64,000 nt of DNA from Dactylosporangium sp. AC04546 (lineage in GTDB: Bacteria; Actinomycetota; Actinomycetes; Mycobacteriales; Micromonosporaceae). Made by a program: the position numbers and the translations under genes. Of the stretch, positions 27,679 to 36,302 are shown one piece after another. Under the pieces are notes generated by a model that was not told the origin of the DNA, made no database searches, and worked only from the letters and a program-made list of their open reading frames with translations. Every line of letters begins with the position of its first letter. Position 1 is the first letter of the stretch. The stretch is taken from assembly GCF_022095675.1 (NCBI RefSeq), contig NZ_JAHYSG010000010.1:103788-167787 (forward strand), given 5' to 3'.

Positions 27679-28847
27679 GCGAGGTGACCGCCGATCTGCG
27701 TGTAGCCGCGCAGCAGGTCGCGGGCGATGATGAGGCGCTGCATCTCGTCGGTGCCCTCGAAGATGCGCAGCAGGCGGACCTGGCGGTACCAGCGCTCGAT
27801 GGGAAGCTCGCGGGTGTACCCCATGCCGCCGTGGATCTGCATGACGCGGTCCACGACGTGGTTGACCATGGCCGCGCCGTAGAGCTTGGCCATCGACGAC
27901 GCGTGCCGCGGGTCCTGCCCCTGGTCGACTGTCCAGGCGGCGCGCAGCACCAGCCAGCGGGCCGCCTCCAGCTCGACCTCCGAGTCGGCGAGCATCCACT
28001 GGATGGCCTGGTTGTCGCCGATCGGGCGGCCGAAGGTGTGCCGGGTGGTGGCGTGCTCGAGCGCCATCTTCAGGGCCCGTTCGGCGATGCCGAGGGCGTG
28101 GGAGGGGATGATGTACCTCCCCTTGCCGATCCAGCGCATCGCGAGGTCGAAGCCCTGGCCGACCTCGCCGAGGATGTTGCGCGACGGGACCCGCACCTCG
28201 TCGAAGACGAGCGACGCCGGGCCGCCCTCGCCCATGGTCTGGATGAACTCGGAGCGCCAGCCCATCGCGCGGTCGACGAGGAACGCGGTCGCGCCGCCCT
28301 TGCGGACGTCCTTGTCCTTGTCGGTGACGGCGATGACGATCGTGAAGTCGGCGTCGTTGCCGTTGGTGATGAACGTCTTCTCGCCCGTGAGCACCCAGTC
28401 GTCGCCGTCGCGGCGCGCGGCGAACGAGATGTTGGCCGCGTCGGAGCCCGCCCCGGGCTCGGTGATCGCGAAGCAGGAGACGCGCTCGCCCTCGATGGTG
28501 GGCACGAGGTACTCCTGGCGCTGCTCGTCGTTGGCGAAGTACAGGATGTTGTCCGCCTCGCCGCCGAAGCGGAACGGCACGAACGAGCGCCCGACCTCGG
28601 TCCAGATCAGCGACTGCAGGACGGCGGGGAGGTCCATCCCGCCGTACTCGCTGGGGGTGGACAACCCCCAGAAGCCGAACTGCCTGGCCTTGAGCTGCAA
28701 CTCGCGCAGCTCGCTGCGGTCCAGGCCGGGCCGGTGCTCGCGCTCGCGGCGCAGCACCTCCTGCTCCAGCGGCTGGACCTCCTTCTGGATGAAGGCGCGG
28801 GCGGTGTCCCGGATCGCCTTCTCCTCCTCGCTGAGCGAGAAATCCAT
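27675..28847 (-). CDS. Acyl-CoA dehydrogenase
   Basis: 390 residues. It has the three-domain acyl-CoA dehydrogenase fold: MDFSLSEEEKAIRDTARAFI, the FAD/acyl site signature CFAITEPGAGSDAANI, TFITNGNDADFTIVIA and a C-terminal part with QIHGGMGYTRELPIERWYR. The TRELPIERWYRQVR segment is common in long- or branched-chain members. AGGAGAGG precedes ATG 28847. It introduces the double bond after CoA activation by the ligase downstream. Confidence 0.94.
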   Translation of the reverse strand: MDFSLSEEEKAIRDTARAFIQKEVQPLEQEVLRREREHRPGLDRSELRELQLKARQFGFWGLSTPSEYGGMDLPAVLQSLIWTEVGRSFVPFRFGGEADNILYFANDEQRQEYLVPTIEGERVSCFAITEPGAGSDAANISFAARRDGDDWVLTGEKTFITNGNDADFTIVIAVTDKDKDVRKGGATAFLVDRAMGWRSEFIQTMGEGGPASLVFDEVRVPSRNILGEVGQGFDLAMRWIGKGRYIIPSHALGIAERALKMALEHATTRHTFGRPIGDNQAIQWMLADSEVELEAARWLVLRAAWTVDQGQDPRHASSMAKLYGAAMVNHVVDRVMQIHGGMGYTRELPIERWYRQVRLLRIFEGTDEMQRLIIARDLLRGYTQIGGHLA

Positions 28848-28946
28848 CGTCGCCTCTCCTGCTGTGGGAACTCCTCTCAAACTAACGCTGGAAGTTTTAG
28901 CGCGCCAGCTTCAATTTGCACTCGGACTGCACTAATCTTCGCCGGC
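28848..28946. promoter_or_regulatory. Divergent promoter with 15-bp operator-like palindrome
   Basis: AT-richer 99-base gap between the acyl-CoA dehydrogenase and hydrolase genes. It contains TGCACTCGGACTGCA at 28917-28931, a 6-3-6 near-palindrome. It also has an upstream CTAAC-N10-TTAG-like element. The same 15-bp layout occurs at 49343 in front of the other acyl-CoA dehydrogenase operon. Confidence 0.5.
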
Positions 28947-29717
28947 ATGGAGAGGTTCGAGTCGTTCGACGGCGTCGACATCGCGTACCAGGTCTGGGGC
29001 GCCCCCGGTGACCGGCCGCCGGTCGTGCTGCACCACGGGTTCATCGTCGACGCGACGGCGAACTTCGTCGCCCCCGGCGTGGCCGGTGCCCTGGTCGCGG
29101 CCGGCCGGCACGTGATCGCCCCGGACGCCCGCGGCCACGGCGCGTCGGGCAAGCCGCACGACACCGCCCGCTACGGCGAGGCGAGAATGGCCCGCGACCT
29201 GGGCGCACTGCTCGACCACCTGGACGTCGAGCGGGCCGACCTGGTGGGGTACTCGATGGGCGCGGTCGTGTCGGCCATCTTCGCCGCCTCGACCCCGGAC
29301 CGCGTGCGCCGGCTGGTCCTGTCGGGCGTCGGCGCGGCCGTGGCCGAGCTCGGCGGCCTGGACACCCGGGCGATGCCGCCGGCCGAGGTGACGGCGGTCC
29401 TGCTCACCGAGTCCCGCCCGGCGGTCGAGGCGTCCCCGGCGAAGGCGTTCCGTCAGCTGGCCGACGCGGTGGGCGCGGACCGAGTGGCGCTCGCGGCCCA
29501 GGTCGGCGCGGCCCACAACACGCCGATCGGCCTCGACAAGATCACCGCGCCGACCCTGGTCCTGGCCGGCGAGGACGACCCCCTGGCCGCGCGGCCGGAG
29601 GCCCTGGCGGCCGCGATCCCGGGTGCCCGCTGGAAGGTCGTGGCCGGCGACCACCTCACGGCGCTGCGCTCACCGGCCTACGTCCCGGCGCTGCTGGACT
29701 TCCTCGCAGCACCCTGA
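28947..29717 (+). CDS. Alpha/beta-fold hydrolase
   Basis: 256 residues. The oxyanion strand VVLHHGFIVDATANF, then IAPDARGHGASGKP, the nucleophile elbow DLVGYSMGAVVS (Ser), the acid in APTLVLAGEDDPLA and the catalytic His in VVAGDHLTAL make a complete triad. Divergent from the acyl-CoA genes, so it may be controlled by the same operator. Substrate unknown; ester or thioester hydrolysis is plausible. Confidence 0.9.
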   Translation: MERFESFDGVDIAYQVWGAPGDRPPVVLHHGFIVDATANFVAPGVAGALVAAGRHVIAPDARGHGASGKPHDTARYGEARMARDLGALLDHLDVERADLVGYSMGAVVSAIFAASTPDRVRRLVLSGVGAAVAELGGLDTRAMPPAEVTAVLLTESRPAVEASPAKAFRQLADAVGADRVALAAQVGAAHNTPIGLDKITAPTLVLAGEDDPLAARPEALAAAIPGARWKVVAGDHLTALRSPAYVPALLDFLAAP

Positions 29718-29877
29718 CCGCTGGCCGCGTTGTGCTCGGGTTGGCCCACCCGGTCAGTGTGGCCGGGTGATCACCGCTCGTCCCCTGGTCGCGCTGCTCG
29801 TGAGGCTGGAAGCCGGTGGCGCGTGACGAGCGAGGGAGACCGACGATGGCCACGCCATTTCGGGGTATGGCCTTCCC

Positions 29878-30957
29878 ATGACTTCCGATGCGGAGAGCAG
29901 CCGGAAGGGATACGCGGGCCGAGTAACCGCGGGCATCAGGGATCTGCACCCCAGCTACTTCGCATTCGTCATGGCGACGGGGATCATCTCGACCGGCGCC
30001 TTCCTATTGGGCCCGGCGTGGCTGTCACTGGCGCTGCTGGTCATCGCATCGATCGGATTCGTGGTGCTCATCGCGGCGCTGGTGATCTGGCTGGCCCGCT
30101 ACCGGTCCCGGGTGGTGGCCGAGCTTCAGGCTCCGGAACGGGCGTTCGGTTTCTTCGCCATCTCGGCCAGCTGCGACCTGCTCGGGGCACGGTTCGCGGC
30201 CGCGGGTCATCCGACGGTCACGGCGGTACTGGCCTGCATGGCCGCCCTGGTGTGGTTCGCGTTGACCTACGGCGTGCCCGCCAGCTTGCTGGTGGCCCGG
30301 CAGCGCGACTCGGTTCTGGGCGGCATCGACGGCACCTGGCTGCTGTGGGCGGTCGCCACGCAGTCCTTGTCGATCGACGCCGCAACCCTCCTTGCGGCAT
30401 GGCCGTCGCAGTCGGGGCTGCTGGCCACGACCGCAGTCGCGCTGTGGAGCGTCGGGCTCCTGCTGTACGTGCTGCTGGTCGCCCTGATCTGGCAGCGCTG
30501 GCTGACCATCGCGGTGACCGCGGCTACATTGAGCCCGCCCTACTGGATCCTGATGGGCGCCGCCGCGACCACCGTGCTGGCCGGCTCGGAGATCCTGACC
30601 CTTCCGGCCGTCAGCGCGATCGCAGGCTTCGTCAAGGGAACCTGTTTCGTGTTCTGGTCGGTCGGCACGTGGTTCATCCCGTTGCTTATCGTCCTCGGGC
30701 TCTGGCGGCACGCCCTGCGCCGGTGGCCGCTTCGCTACGAGGCGGAGCTGTGGACCGTGGTGTTCCCGCTCGGCATGTACAGCGTGGCCAGTCTGTCCTT
30801 CGGCAAGGCCGCCGGTCTCAGCTTCATGGAGCCCCTGAGCCGCGGAGCGCTCTGGGTGGCCGTCGCGGCATGGCTGTTGGTGGCCGCCGCCGGGCTCGCC
30901 CGGCTGGCACAGGCCGGCCTCAGCCCGTCACGCCGACGACCCACCCGCGCAGCATGA
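29878..30957 (+). CDS. TDT-family C4-dicarboxylate/tellurite-resistance-like carrier
   Basis: 359 residues with about ten membrane spans. The opening HPSYFAFVMATGIISTGAFLLG is the signature of TehA/Mae1-like (TDT) carriers. Others in the family move malate, sulfite or anions such as chloride. The last span is followed by a basic tail (RRRPTRAA). It stands upstream of the molybdopterin oxidoreductase gene, which could mean a linked anion substrate such as sulfite, but that is inference. Confidence 0.88.
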   Translation: MTSDAESSRKGYAGRVTAGIRDLHPSYFAFVMATGIISTGAFLLGPAWLSLALLVIASIGFVVLIAALVIWLARYRSRVVAELQAPERAFGFFAISASCDLLGARFAAAGHPTVTAVLACMAALVWFALTYGVPASLLVARQRDSVLGGIDGTWLLWAVATQSLSIDAATLLAAWPSQSGLLATTAVALWSVGLLLYVLLVALIWQRWLTIAVTAATLSPPYWILMGAAATTVLAGSEILTLPAVSAIAGFVKGTCFVFWSVGTWFIPLLIVLGLWRHALRRWPLRYEAELWTVVFPLGMYSVASLSFGKAAGLSFMEPLSRGALWVAVAAWLLVAAAGLARLAQAGLSPSRRRPTRAA

Positions 30958-31166
30958 TAAGCAACCCCCCGGCCTTCCGGCCGCCATGCAGGCCGCTGTT
31001 CGCGAGTAGAGTCGAGGTCCTGGGGTGGCCCACTCACACGCCTGTGCTGGCGCTGGCCGACTGGGCCCGGGACCTCATGGCAAACCTTGATCGCTGGTGC
31101 CTGTGGTCTTTCGCAGCGTCCAGCTCATGGCCTCGGCTGAATCGACGTTGAGTGAAGAGGGTTCGC
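30958..31166. other. Intergenic 209 bases
   Basis: Separates the TDT carrier and oxidoreductase genes. It begins with a small GGCC-TTCC-GGCC hairpin shortly after the carrier stop, without a T-tract. AAGAGG stands six bases before the GTG chosen for the next gene. I see nothing else. Confidence 0.3.
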
Positions 31167-32999
31167 GTGAGTCGGCATGCGGGTCAACCTGGCGAACGGG
31201 ACAGGCCAGACCAGGCACACGCTGCAGCCAACGCCGCATCTCCTGACCCTCTTGGCACTCCCGACCCACTGGATGCCGAACTCAGCCCGGCAGAGGACCG
31301 CGTCGTCGCCGCAGAGTGGTCGAGGCGGATCCCGCCGATCAGGGCACGGATACCCGAGGTGCGCATCGGCAAGCGCTGGTACAGCACCGCCTGGTTGATC
31401 CCGATCAGCATCGTGGGGCTGATCATCGGGATCGCGGTGTGCCAGCAGTTGCGCACCTATCCGGCGGTGCAGAGCTGGATCGCCAGCCATCCCGGGACGG
31501 GTGACTTCCAGCCGCCGGTCACCACCGGGTTCCCGTTGTGGCTGCGCATCCTGCACTTCCTGAACCTGCTGTTCATGCTGTTCATCATCCGGTCCGGGAT
31601 ACAGATCCTGGCCGACCACCCGCGGCTGCAGACAGACGCCGGGTCCACGCCCGGCCGGGAACTGCTGCGGCTGCGCGGACCCGTGCCGCCCGACCGGATG
31701 GCCCAGGTTCCGCCCGAGCGTGCATGGACCGCCAAGGACGACGCGGTCACCCTGCCTCGCTGGCTCGGTATCCCGGGGTTGCGGCACTCGATCGGCCTGG
31801 CCCGCTGGTGGCATTTCAGCTGCGACTTCCTGTGGGTCCTGACCGGGGTGGTGTTCTACGTCCTGCTCTTCACCACGGGCCAGTGGGCGCGGGTGGTGCC
31901 GACGAACTGGAGCGTCATCCCCAACGCGATCTCGACCGCCATCCAGTACGGGTCGCTGCAGTTCCCGGCGAACAAGGGCTGGACGCAGTACAACGGGCTG
32001 CAGATCATCGCCTACTTCGTCGTGGTCTTCGTCGCCGCGCCGCTGGCATTCATCACCGGCCTGCTGCAGGCACCCGCCATCGCCGCCAAGTTCGGGCTGG
32101 GCTGGGGCCGGATCAACCGTCAGACGGCCCGCATCGTTCATTTCAGCTTTCTGGTGATCTTTGTCGGGTTCATCTTCGTCCACACCCTCATGGTCTGGAT
32201 CACCGGGCTGCTGGTGAACCTCAACCACATCACCACCGGCCGGAACATCGCCTCCTGGACCGGATGGTGGCTGTACGTCATCTGGATGGCCATCGTCGTG
32301 GCTGTCTGGTGGGCCGCATCACCGCTCACGCTGCGCTATCCCCGGGTAGTGCAGAAGACCGGCAAGGCCCTGATCGGCTGGGCAAAGGCGCTGCTGGAGA
32401 CAACCGACCCTCGCGCGACCTACCCCGAGAAGGCGATCTCGCCGTTCTTCTGGCCCAACGGCACCCTGCCAACCAGCCAGGAATACGCGAAGCTCCGGGA
32501 CCACGGGTTCCGCGACTACATGCTGAGCGTCCACGGACTCGTCGACAAACCCGTCACCTTGACCTACGAGCAGCTCAAGGCGATGCCCAAACAAGAACAG
32601 ATCACCCAGCACTACTGCATCCAAGGCTGGTCGGGCGTCGCCAAGTGGGGCGGTGTGCCGATGCGAGACATCCTCAACCTGGTGCAGCCATCACCCAAGG
32701 CGCGCTTCGTCGTGTTCTACTCCTTCGGCACAGGCGGCGAAGGCGGCCTGTACTACGACGCTCACAAGATCGAACACATGGGCCACGAGCTGACCATCCT
32801 CGCCTACGAAATGAACGGCGCGCCGCTCAACGAGCTCCACGGTGCCCCATTGCGGCTGCGAAACGAGCTTGAGCTCGGCTTCAAGCAGGTCAAGTGGGTC
32901 CAGGCCATCGAGTTCGTCGAGAGCTTCGATCATCTCGGCGCGGGACAGGGCGGCTACAACGAGGACCATGAGTTCTACGGCTACCGCATGCCTATCTGA
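31167..32999 (+). CDS. Cytochrome-b-like membrane protein fused to sulfite-oxidase-type molybdopterin domain
   Basis: About 610 residues. The N-terminal 350 residues hold several membrane spans (WLIPISIVGLIIGIAVCQQL, ILHFLNLLFMLFIIRSGIQIL, ARWWHFSCDFLWVLTGVVFYVLL, VHFSFLVIFVGFIFVHTLMVWITG). Conserved His residues within them (LHFLN, WWHFSCDF, VHFSF, VHTLM) fit a di-heme cytochrome b561-like module. The C-terminal 200 residues are the sulfite-oxidase/MsrP-like Mo-pterin fold: YMLSVHGLVDKPVTLTYEQL, then HYCIQGWSGVAKWGGVPM, whose Cys can ligate Mo, and GAPLRLRNELELGFKQVKWV. It probably passes electrons between the quinone pool and an extracytoplasmic or cytoplasmic Mo site. Substrate unknown. 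The molybdate uptake and moeA genes at 6-12 kb could supply its metal. Confidence 0.85.
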   Translation: MSRHAGQPGERDRPDQAHAAANAASPDPLGTPDPLDAELSPAEDRVVAAEWSRRIPPIRARIPEVRIGKRWYSTAWLIPISIVGLIIGIAVCQQLRTYPAVQSWIASHPGTGDFQPPVTTGFPLWLRILHFLNLLFMLFIIRSGIQILADHPRLQTDAGSTPGRELLRLRGPVPPDRMAQVPPERAWTAKDDAVTLPRWLGIPGLRHSIGLARWWHFSCDFLWVLTGVVFYVLLFTTGQWARVVPTNWSVIPNAISTAIQYGSLQFPANKGWTQYNGLQIIAYFVVVFVAAPLAFITGLLQAPAIAAKFGLGWGRINRQTARIVHFSFLVIFVGFIFVHTLMVWITGLLVNLNHITTGRNIASWTGWWLYVIWMAIVVAVWWAASPLTLRYPRVVQKTGKALIGWAKALLETTDPRATYPEKAISPFFWPNGTLPTSQEYAKLRDHGFRDYMLSVHGLVDKPVTLTYEQLKAMPKQEQITQHYCIQGWSGVAKWGGVPMRDILNLVQPSPKARFVVFYSFGTGGEGGLYYDAHKIEHMGHELTILAYEMNGAPLNELHGAPLRLRNELELGFKQVKWVQAIEFVESFDHLGAGQGGYNEDHEFYGYRMPI

Positions 33000-33270
33000 C
33001 GGCAATCGCATCGCTACAGTGCGGGCGCTCCCGACGCTGGCACCGGCTTCGCAGGTCGGCGGGGGTGATGGTGAACGCCAGTCCGCCGGTCAGGATCGCG
33101 ACCACGGCCGTGCCGCCGAAGATCGTGGCCAAGCCGATGCCCGCTTCCTGCAGCGGGCCGGCGCCGAACGCGGCGATACCGTAGCCCAATTGGTAGAACG
33201 CGATGACAACCTTGCCGACGCGGACCCGTTGCCGGTACTGAGGTCGTACGACCCATGCAGGGCTACTCAT
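32992..33270 (-). pseudogene. MFS transporter remnant
   Basis: 92 codons. After MSSPAWVVRPQYRQRV come two membrane spans (VVIAFYQLGYGIAAFGAG and LATIFGGTAVVAILTGGLAF) and a non-native tail. This looks like the last part of a major facilitator protein joined to its first residues; the central ten or so helices are absent. Its ATG overlaps the stop of the GH15 remnant upstream (ATGA), so the two were once a coupled pair. Too short to transport anything. Confidence 0.5.
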
Positions 33271-33395
33271 TCAGCCGGTCGTTCGGCGACGACGATGCGC
33301 CCGTCCACCTCGATGGAAGCCAGTTGTGAAGATGCCTGCGGGAGGCTGCCCGAGCTGCCGTTCTCCGCCGGTGTCGCGCGACTGTTCGCCGAGCG
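33267..33395 (-). pseudogene. GH15 glycoside hydrolase, C-terminal remnant
   Basis: The frame ends SLPQASSQLASIEVDGRIVV-AERPAE. This aligns residue by residue with the end of the intact GH15 enzyme encoded at 36299-38182 (NFPQAFSHLALVEAAGRIIV-AERLKE). Only about 40 codons remain, and upstream sequence in the frame is unrelated. It is the tail of a second GH15 gene on the opposite strand, lost by deletion. Confidence 0.6.
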
Positions 33396-33551
33396 CTCGG
33401 GTATGGCGTCGTTACAACCAGCGTCACGACCGGCCTGAGGCCGCCCGTCGCGTACCGATGCCGGTAGATGCCTCCTTGGTGCGCGTGTGCATCTGCGAAT
33501 CAGGGCTGCTCCGGAGTTCGGTACATGAGCACATGGAGGGAGAATGGAACT

Positions 33552-34856
33552 ATGCGGGAGCCGTCCAGCATTCAGATCGTGATCGTCGGCGGCGGCTTCG
33601 CCGGCGTGGCGTGCGCGAAGTCGCTGGCCGAGGACGAACGGACCCGGGTGACCCTGGTGGACCAGAACGGGTACCACCAGTTCCAGCCATTGCTCTACCA
33701 GGTGGCCACCGCGGAGCTGGCCGGCCAGGACATGGCGTTCGACCACACCGAGGTGTTCCGCGGCCAGGACGCCGTGACCCTAGTGCGGTCGGAGGCGGTC
33801 GCCGCCGACGCGGACCAGCGCAGCGTGACCCTCTCCGACGGCAGGACCATCACCGGCGACTACCTTGTGCTGGCCGCCGGGGCGCAGCCCAACTTCTTCC
33901 ACACGCCCGGCGCCCAGGAGTTCGCGTTTCCGCTCTACAGCCTCACCGATGCGCGCCGCGTCCGCGAGCGGGTGCTGCAGCTGTTCGCCGACGCGTCCGC
34001 CAAGCCGGAACTCATCGACGAGGGCGCACTCACCTTCGTCATCGTGGGCGGCGGGCCCACCGGTGTGGAGATCTCTGGTGCGTTGTCGGAGCTGGTCTAT
34101 GACGTGATGCCGCACCGCTACCCGAACCTCGCAGTGGCCGGCGCGCGGATCATCCTGGTCGACCTGGGCCGGGTCCTGCTCGCACCGTTCAGCGACCAGT
34201 CGCACACATACGCCGCCACGCAGCTGCAGCAGCGCGGGGTCGAGCTCCGGCTCGGCACCGCCGTGACGGAGGTGGCGCGCGACCACGTGTCCCTCCGGGA
34301 CAAGACCACGATCCCGACCCACCTCGTCATCTGGGGTGGCGGGGAAACCGCCTCCGCGATCGCGGGCAACGCCGGCACCGGTCAGGGCCGGGGCGGGCGC
34401 ATCGACGTGCGGCACGACCTGAGCGTGCCCGGCCACCCGAACGTCTTCGCCGTCGGGGACATCGCCAACATCCCGTACGGGGACGAGCGGGCCCTGCCTC
34501 AGCTGGGCAGCGTCGCCCAGCAGTCAGGCACCTGGGCGGCGAAGAACATCCTCGCCGACATCGGCGGCACGGGCCGGGAACCGTTCCACTACCGCGACAA
34601 GGGCATCATGGCGATGATCGGCCGGGAGGCGGCCGTGGCCGAGATCGGCCCGCACCGGCACGAGCTGCACGGCCGGTTCGCGTTCGCCTCCTGGCTGGGC
34701 GTGCACGCCGAGCTGCTCGCCAACACCAGGGCCGAGCTCAAGGCGCTCGTGGCCTGGGCCGAGGAGTTCTACTTCCGGCCGCACCACCGCTCGGCCGACC
34801 TGCTGGACCCGGACCAGGTCGAGCTGAACAAGATCGACTGGGGACAGTCCCGTTAG
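33552..34856 (+). CDS. Type II NADH dehydrogenase-like FAD oxidoreductase
   Basis: 434 residues. The FAD site is QIVIVGGGFAGVACAKSL, followed by HQFQPLLYQVATAEL, a family hallmark of NDH-2. The NAD(P) site is FVIVGGGPTGVEISGAL. HPNVFAVGDIANIP binds the FAD ribityl chain, and LPQLGSVAQQSGTWAAKNI lies by the quinone site. The C-terminus has the amphipathic stretch expected for membrane attachment. It oxidises NAD(P)H and reduces quinone without proton pumping. It precedes zwf by 57 bases and may be cotranscribed with it. Confidence 0.9.
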   Translation: MREPSSIQIVIVGGGFAGVACAKSLAEDERTRVTLVDQNGYHQFQPLLYQVATAELAGQDMAFDHTEVFRGQDAVTLVRSEAVAADADQRSVTLSDGRTITGDYLVLAAGAQPNFFHTPGAQEFAFPLYSLTDARRVRERVLQLFADASAKPELIDEGALTFVIVGGGPTGVEISGALSELVYDVMPHRYPNLAVAGARIILVDLGRVLLAPFSDQSHTYAATQLQQRGVELRLGTAVTEVARDHVSLRDKTTIPTHLVIWGGGETASAIAGNAGTGQGRGGRIDVRHDLSVPGHPNVFAVGDIANIPYGDERALPQLGSVAQQSGTWAAKNILADIGGTGREPFHYRDKGIMAMIGREAAVAEIGPHRHELHGRFAFASWLGVHAELLANTRAELKALVAWAEEFYFRPHHRSADLLDPDQVELNKIDWGQSR

Positions 34857-34913
34857 GACGGTGCCGGGCGGCTGAGACCTGGTGTTCGGGCAGGACCCTT
34901 TGAGGAGGCCCAC

Positions 34914-36302
34914 GTGAAGACCACGCATGACGCAGACGCCCTGGTCATCTTCGGCATCACCGGCGACCTGGCCAAGGTGATGACGTTCCAGGCTCTGTAC
35001 CGGCTGGAGAAGAGAAACCTGCTGAACTGCCCGGTCGTGGGCGTCGCCATGGACAACTGGAGCGTCGACGACCTGCGCAAGCGGGCCCAGGATTCGATCG
35101 AGGCGACCGAAGGCACGCTGGACCACGACGTCTTCGACCGGCTCGCGACCCGCATGTCCTACCTGCCCGGCGACTTCTCCGATCCGGCCACGTACGACAG
35201 GGTGGGCGAAGCGATCAAGGGCATGAACAAGCCGGTGTTCTACCTCGAGATCCCGCCGTTCCTGTTCGGACCGGCCGTGAAGGGGCTGGGCAAGGCCGAC
35301 CTCATCCGGGCCGGCCGGGTGGTGGTGGAGAAGCCGTTCGGCCACGACCTGGAGTCGGCTCGTGAGCTCGCCGCCGAGCTCCACCAGTACGTGCAGGAGT
35401 CGCAGCTGTACCGGATCGACCACTTCCTGGGGAAAATGGGGCTGGAGGAGGTGCTGTTCCTGCGGTTCGCCAACTACGTCCTGGAGCCGGTGTGGAGCCG
35501 CAACTTCCTGTCCCACGTGCAGATCACCATGGCCGAGAACTTCGGCGTCGAGGACCGGGGCCACTTCTACGACAAGGTCGGCGCGCTGCAGGACGTGGTC
35601 GTGAACCACCTGATGCAGCTGACCTCGGCGGCCATGATGGAGGCGCCGGCCGGCGCGGACATCCAGACCATCAAGAACGGCCAGATCGCCCTGTGGAAGG
35701 CGATCGAGTCCGCAGACCCGGCGCACTACGTCCGCGGCCAATACGACGGCTACCTGAACATCGACGGCGTGGCCCCCGGCTCGACGACCGAAACCTACGC
35801 CGCGCTGCGCCTGGACATCGACAACTGGCGGTGGGAGGGCGTGCCGCTCTTCATCCGTACCGGCAAGCGGATGCCGGTCACCCAGACCGAGGTGCGCCTC
35901 GTCTTCCGCAAGCCGCCGAAGCTGGGCATGAGCCTGCCAGGCTTCCACAACCCCGACCCGTCGGAGCTGGTGGTGCGGCTCGACCCGACCGCCGGGATCC
36001 GGATGACCGCGAACGCCCACCTCGGCTACACCGTGGGCCCGTCGGTGGTCAACCTCGACGCCGACCTCGGTGGTGACGTGGCGACCCCGTACGAGGTGCT
36101 GCTCCACGCGGCGCTGATCGGCAATCCGACCCGGTTCGCCCGGCAGGACGGGGTCGAGGAGAAGTGGCGCATCATGCAGCCGCTGCTGGACAACCCGCCG
36201 CCGGTGCATCCCTACCAGCCCGGCAGCTGGGGACCGACCGCATCCGACCAGCTGATCGCCGAGTACGGCGGCTGGCGCGAGCCATGGGACGGACAGACAT
36301 GA
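34914..36302 (+). CDS. zwf: Glucose-6-phosphate dehydrogenase
   Basis: 462 residues. The NADP-binding segment LVIFGITGDLAKVM is at the N-terminus. The substrate and catalytic motif is LYRIDHFLGK, and VEKPFGHDLESA and FIRTGKRMPVTQTEV follow. First step of the pentose phosphate pathway and a source of NADPH. GTG start with GAGGAGG upstream. The stop overlaps the ATG of the GH15 gene (ATGA). The linkage to a sugar hydrolase and a GMC oxidase suggests a dedicated glucose-use module rather than the housekeeping copy. Confidence 0.95.
   Translation: MKTTHDADALVIFGITGDLAKVMTFQALYRLEKRNLLNCPVVGVAMDNWSVDDLRKRAQDSIEATEGTLDHDVFDRLATRMSYLPGDFSDPATYDRVGEAIKGMNKPVFYLEIPPFLFGPAVKGLGKADLIRAGRVVVEKPFGHDLESARELAAELHQYVQESQLYRIDHFLGKMGLEEVLFLRFANYVLEPVWSRNFLSHVQITMAENFGVEDRGHFYDKVGALQDVVVNHLMQLTSAAMMEAPAGADIQTIKNGQIALWKAIESADPAHYVRGQYDGYLNIDGVAPGSTTETYAALRLDIDNWRWEGVPLFIRTGKRMPVTQTEVRLVFRKPPKLGMSLPGFHNPDPSELVVRLDPTAGIRMTANAHLGYTVGPSVVNLDADLGGDVATPYEVLLHAALIGNPTRFARQDGVEEKWRIMQPLLDNPPPVHPYQPGSWGPTASDQLIAEYGGWREPWDGQT

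Noticed and set aside
28947..28975. GGTTCGAGTC string resembling a tRNA T-loop
   Set aside because: It lies inside the hydrolase coding sequence and no acceptor or anticodon stem can be formed around it.
28877..29164. Antisense open frame in the hydrolase gene
   Set aside because: No ribosome site or recognisable domain; the sense gene has a complete catalytic triad.
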